DNA from: Litorimonas taeanensis
Lineage (GTDB): Bacteria; Pseudomonadota; Alphaproteobacteria; Caulobacterales; Maricaulaceae
Direction: 5' to 3'
Length of the DNA: 64,000 nucleotides
NCBI RefSeq assembly: GCF_003634015.1
Contig: NZ_RBII01000001.1
Location: 124,001-188,000 of the forward strand
Shown: piece by piece, positions 62,049 to 64,000 of the stretch
Numbering within the stretch: position 1 is the first letter of the stretch
Layout: each line of letters opens with the position of its first letter
Notes under the pieces: generated by a model
The model's database searches: none
Seen by the model: only the letters and a program-made list of their open reading frames with translations
Told to the model about the DNA's origin: nothing
Translations under genes and position numbers: made by a program

Positions 62049-64000
62049 ATGAAAAAAATTCTTCTTACATGTGTAGCAGCTTTAGGCATTCTTGCCGTGG
62101 CACCAATTAGCGAAGCTGCGACTTCAGTAAAACCTTATCCTATGGATTATTGGGCGGCGCCTAATTTTATGGATAATGTGTCGCTCTCCCCAAATGGAAA
62201 ATTTTTGGCGTTTCGTAAGGCTGATAGTCAAAAGGGCGATCACATAATTGAAGTCTATGAAGCTGACAATATGGCTAAAAAACCAAAACGTCTCGGCGCG
62301 AAATCAATGAGAATTCGTGGGTTTAGCTGGGTCGGAGACGAAGAAATGGTTGTCTCTTTTAACAAGCAAGTCAGTAAGAAAATTAAAGGGTTTAATCGCG
62401 GTGCATTTAAGAGCAAGCTTGCATTATACTCGCTTAGAACGAACAAATTTAATGAACTAAATGCGGATGATTTCAACCTTTCTCTAGTGAACGGGCTTGT
62501 AAATGAACCAAATCATGTTCTTGTAAGATATTCTTTTTTCGACCGTTCAAAGAGCTTCCGTGCTCCAAGCTATTACAGATATAATTTGAAGACGGGCTCT
62601 AAACAACTTGTTCTTAAGGGCAATGATGACATGTTCGGTTACCGTTTTGACGAGGACGGAAACCCCCGATTTGCGAATGAATTTGATGAAGGTTCTAAAG
62701 AAACTGTCTTTCTCTATCGTGATATAGGGGGCAGTGGTTGGAATGAATATTACCGTCAAAGTCAAGATAGCTTTGAGACTTTCCAATATGGTGGAATCGT
62801 AGACGGAACGTCTGACGAAATTTACGTCATCGCCCATAACGGCAATGATAAAGAAGGCCTTTGGAAGTATAATTTAAAGACCAAATCTTTCGGTGAGTTG
62901 GTTTACCGCCGTAATGATGTCGACCTTGCTGGCACCGTACGTCATACGAATTCATGGAGTAATCCAGGGGTTGTGACGGGCGTGCGATACGGCAAAGACA
63001 AATATCATGTTAAGTATTTCGATAAATCCGAAGAAGCCATGATGAAGCAATTTGAGCAGGCGATTCCGAATGCACATTTATTGAGTGTGTCGAGTCGATC
63101 TCGTGACGGTGACGTATTAGTCATGCGTAACTCAGGGCCTCGGGATCCGGGGAGCTATTATCTCTTTAATAAAGGTAAGCTTTCTTTAGTCGGCAGCGTG
63201 AATGGTCTTCTAAAGGGTAAAGATCTCGCCGATGTTGAATATATCACTTATACGTCCCGCGATGGTAAAAAAATACCAGCCTATGTAACGCGGCCGCAAG
63301 GGAAGGGGCCTTTCCCGCTTATTGTTATGCCGCACGGTGGTCCCTTTGTGTCTGAAGTTGTTGGATGGGACGATTGGGGGCAGATGCTTGCCAATAATGG
63401 ATATATGGTTCTTCAACCACAATACCGTGGGTCACAAAATTATGGTCTAGAATATTATCAGTCTGCATTCATTAATGGCGGCGAAGGCGGCAAAAAGATG
63501 CAAGATGATAAAGATGATGGGGTTAAATACCTCATTTCTAAGGGTGATGTGGACCCAGACCGTGTAGCCATGTTTGGCTGGTCCTATGGCGGCTATGCCG
63601 CGCTGATTGCGGCTGCACGTGAGCCCAATATTTATCAATGTGTTATCGCTGGCGCCGCTGTGGCCGATAATTTGCAACAGGTAAATTATTACCGTGACCG
63701 TCTTGATGGTGCCCAAGAGGTAGAGCAAGTCAATTTCTGGGATGGCTCAATTAGTCCTATTGAGGAAACAGATAAGGTCAATGTCCCCATGCTGATTATT
63801 CATGGTTCTGTTGATCAACGTGTGCCTATCACACACAGTGATAAATATTCAAAGGCCCTCGATAAGTCAGGGAAGTCTTATGAGTATATAGCGCTCGAGA
63901 ATGCAGACCATTTCTCTAATACTTTGGATTATGACCATAAGATGAAAGCCTATCCGCGTATGATGAGTTTCCTCAAGAAAGATTGTGGTCCTGGCGGGCT
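62049..64000 (+). CDS. S9-family prolyl oligopeptidase-like peptidase (partial at right edge)
   Basis: About 650 residues are visible; the gene runs off the window near its C-terminus. It has a signal peptide (LGILAVAPISEAA), so it is periplasmic, a beta-propeller domain (about 40-400) and an alpha/beta-hydrolase domain with the nucleophile Ser512 in MFGWSYGGYAA, the aspartate in HGSVDQRVPI and histidine in ENADHFSN. The RYRGSQNYG-like signature PQYRGSQNYG is typical of DPP-IV/acylaminoacyl-peptidase members. It would trim peptides imported by the adjacent TonB receptor, an inference from position. A separate promoter lies in the 221-base gap after the receptor terminator. Confidence 0.93.
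   Translation, partial: MKKILLTCVAALGILAVAPISEAATSVKPYPMDYWAAPNFMDNVSLSPNGKFLAFRKADSQKGDHIIEVYEADNMAKKPKRLGAKSMRIRGFSWVGDEEMVVSFNKQVSKKIKGFNRGAFKSKLALYSLRTNKFNELNADDFNLSLVNGLVNEPNHVLVRYSFFDRSKSFRAPSYYRYNLKTGSKQLVLKGNDDMFGYRFDEDGNPRFANEFDEGSKETVFLYRDIGGSGWNEYYRQSQDSFETFQYGGIVDGTSDEIYVIAHNGNDKEGLWKYNLKTKSFGELVYRRNDVDLAGTVRHTNSWSNPGVVTGVRYGKDKYHVKYFDKSEEAMMKQFEQAIPNAHLLSVSSRSRDGDVLVMRNSGPRDPGSYYLFNKGKLSLVGSVNGLLKGKDLADVEYITYTSRDGKKIPAYVTRPQGKGPFPLIVMPHGGPFVSEVVGWDDWGQMLANNGYMVLQPQYRGSQNYGLEYYQSAFINGGEGGKKMQDDKDDGVKYLISKGDVDPDRVAMFGWSYGGYAALIAAAREPNIYQCVIAGAAVADNLQQVNYYRDRLDGAQEVEQVNFWDGSISPIEETDKVNVPMLIIHGSVDQRVPITHSDKYSKALDKSGKSYEYIALENADHFSNTLDYDHKMKAYPRMMSFLKKDCGPGG

Overview
The window reads as a compact, insertion-free piece of an alphaproteobacterial chromosome, most like the stalked or dimorphic marine Caulobacterales/Maricaulales group. 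The best evidence is a DivL-type pseudokinase with tyrosine where histidine kinases carry histidine, a ChvG/ChvI two-component pair next to PTS EIIA and HPr, a divL-tsaE-amgK-murU-addB-addA-trxA run, an AccD without its zinc-finger cysteines, and a large Oar/iron-type TonB receptor. This placement is inferred from gene content and order; no rRNA or tRNA gene is visible. I saw no prophage, insertion sequence or CRISPR array.

Layout. 1-3404 (minus): trpF-trpB-(secreted unknown)-trpA, the last cut by the left edge, then a tiny DUF1328 membrane protein. 3597-10547: rpoN, a lipoprotein, response regulator chvI, an unknown membrane protein, sensor kinase chvG, PTS EIIA, HPr and a TonB-C-like lipoprotein. 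hprK, which usually sits between chvG and the EIIA gene, is absent. 10750-24206 (mostly plus): glmM, divL, a [2Fe-2S] ferredoxin (minus), then a tightly overlapped string tsaE-amgK-murU-addB-addA followed by trxA and a strong terminator. 24342-36093 (mostly minus): peroxiredoxin, folC-accD, pyrC, small envelope proteins, NUDIX, SRAP, DUF389, YihY, YaaA, an FAD-linked 2-hydroxyacid dehydrogenase, tsaC and YceI. 36233-43481 (plus): lepB, a histidine phosphatase, xseB-ispA-dxs-tlyA (isoprenoid precursor genes), and a PAS histidine kinase with a stand-alone receiver. 43535-46872 (minus): three separately terminated glycine-zipper envelope proteins, one with five near-identical 31-residue repeats. 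47030-57240: alpha/beta hydrolase, cytochrome b561, a divergent HxlR/nitroreductase pair, aroC, an OmpA-like lipoprotein, a tiny J-domain protein, pdxH, DUF1499, and a three-gene unit of YqcI/YcgG heme N-oxygenase-like protein, DUF1989 and DUF421. 57244-64000: an ATP-grasp-like protein, a TonB receptor and an S9 peptidase cut by the right edge.

Functional themes. Several genes meet in cell-wall sugar metabolism: glmM feeds UDP-GlcNAc synthesis and amgK/murU recycle MurNAc. tsaE and tsaC both serve t6A tRNA modification. addA/addB handle double-strand ends. The ChvGI/PTS cluster, DivL, the PAS kinase/receiver pair and HxlR are the regulatory genes. The points most worth a second look are the YihY gene, which has no NTG start codon and follows the yaaA stop in the same frame, the YqcI/YcgG-DUF1989-DUF421 operon, the glycine-zipper trio with its repeat array, and the unknown genes lodged inside the trp and chvIG loci.
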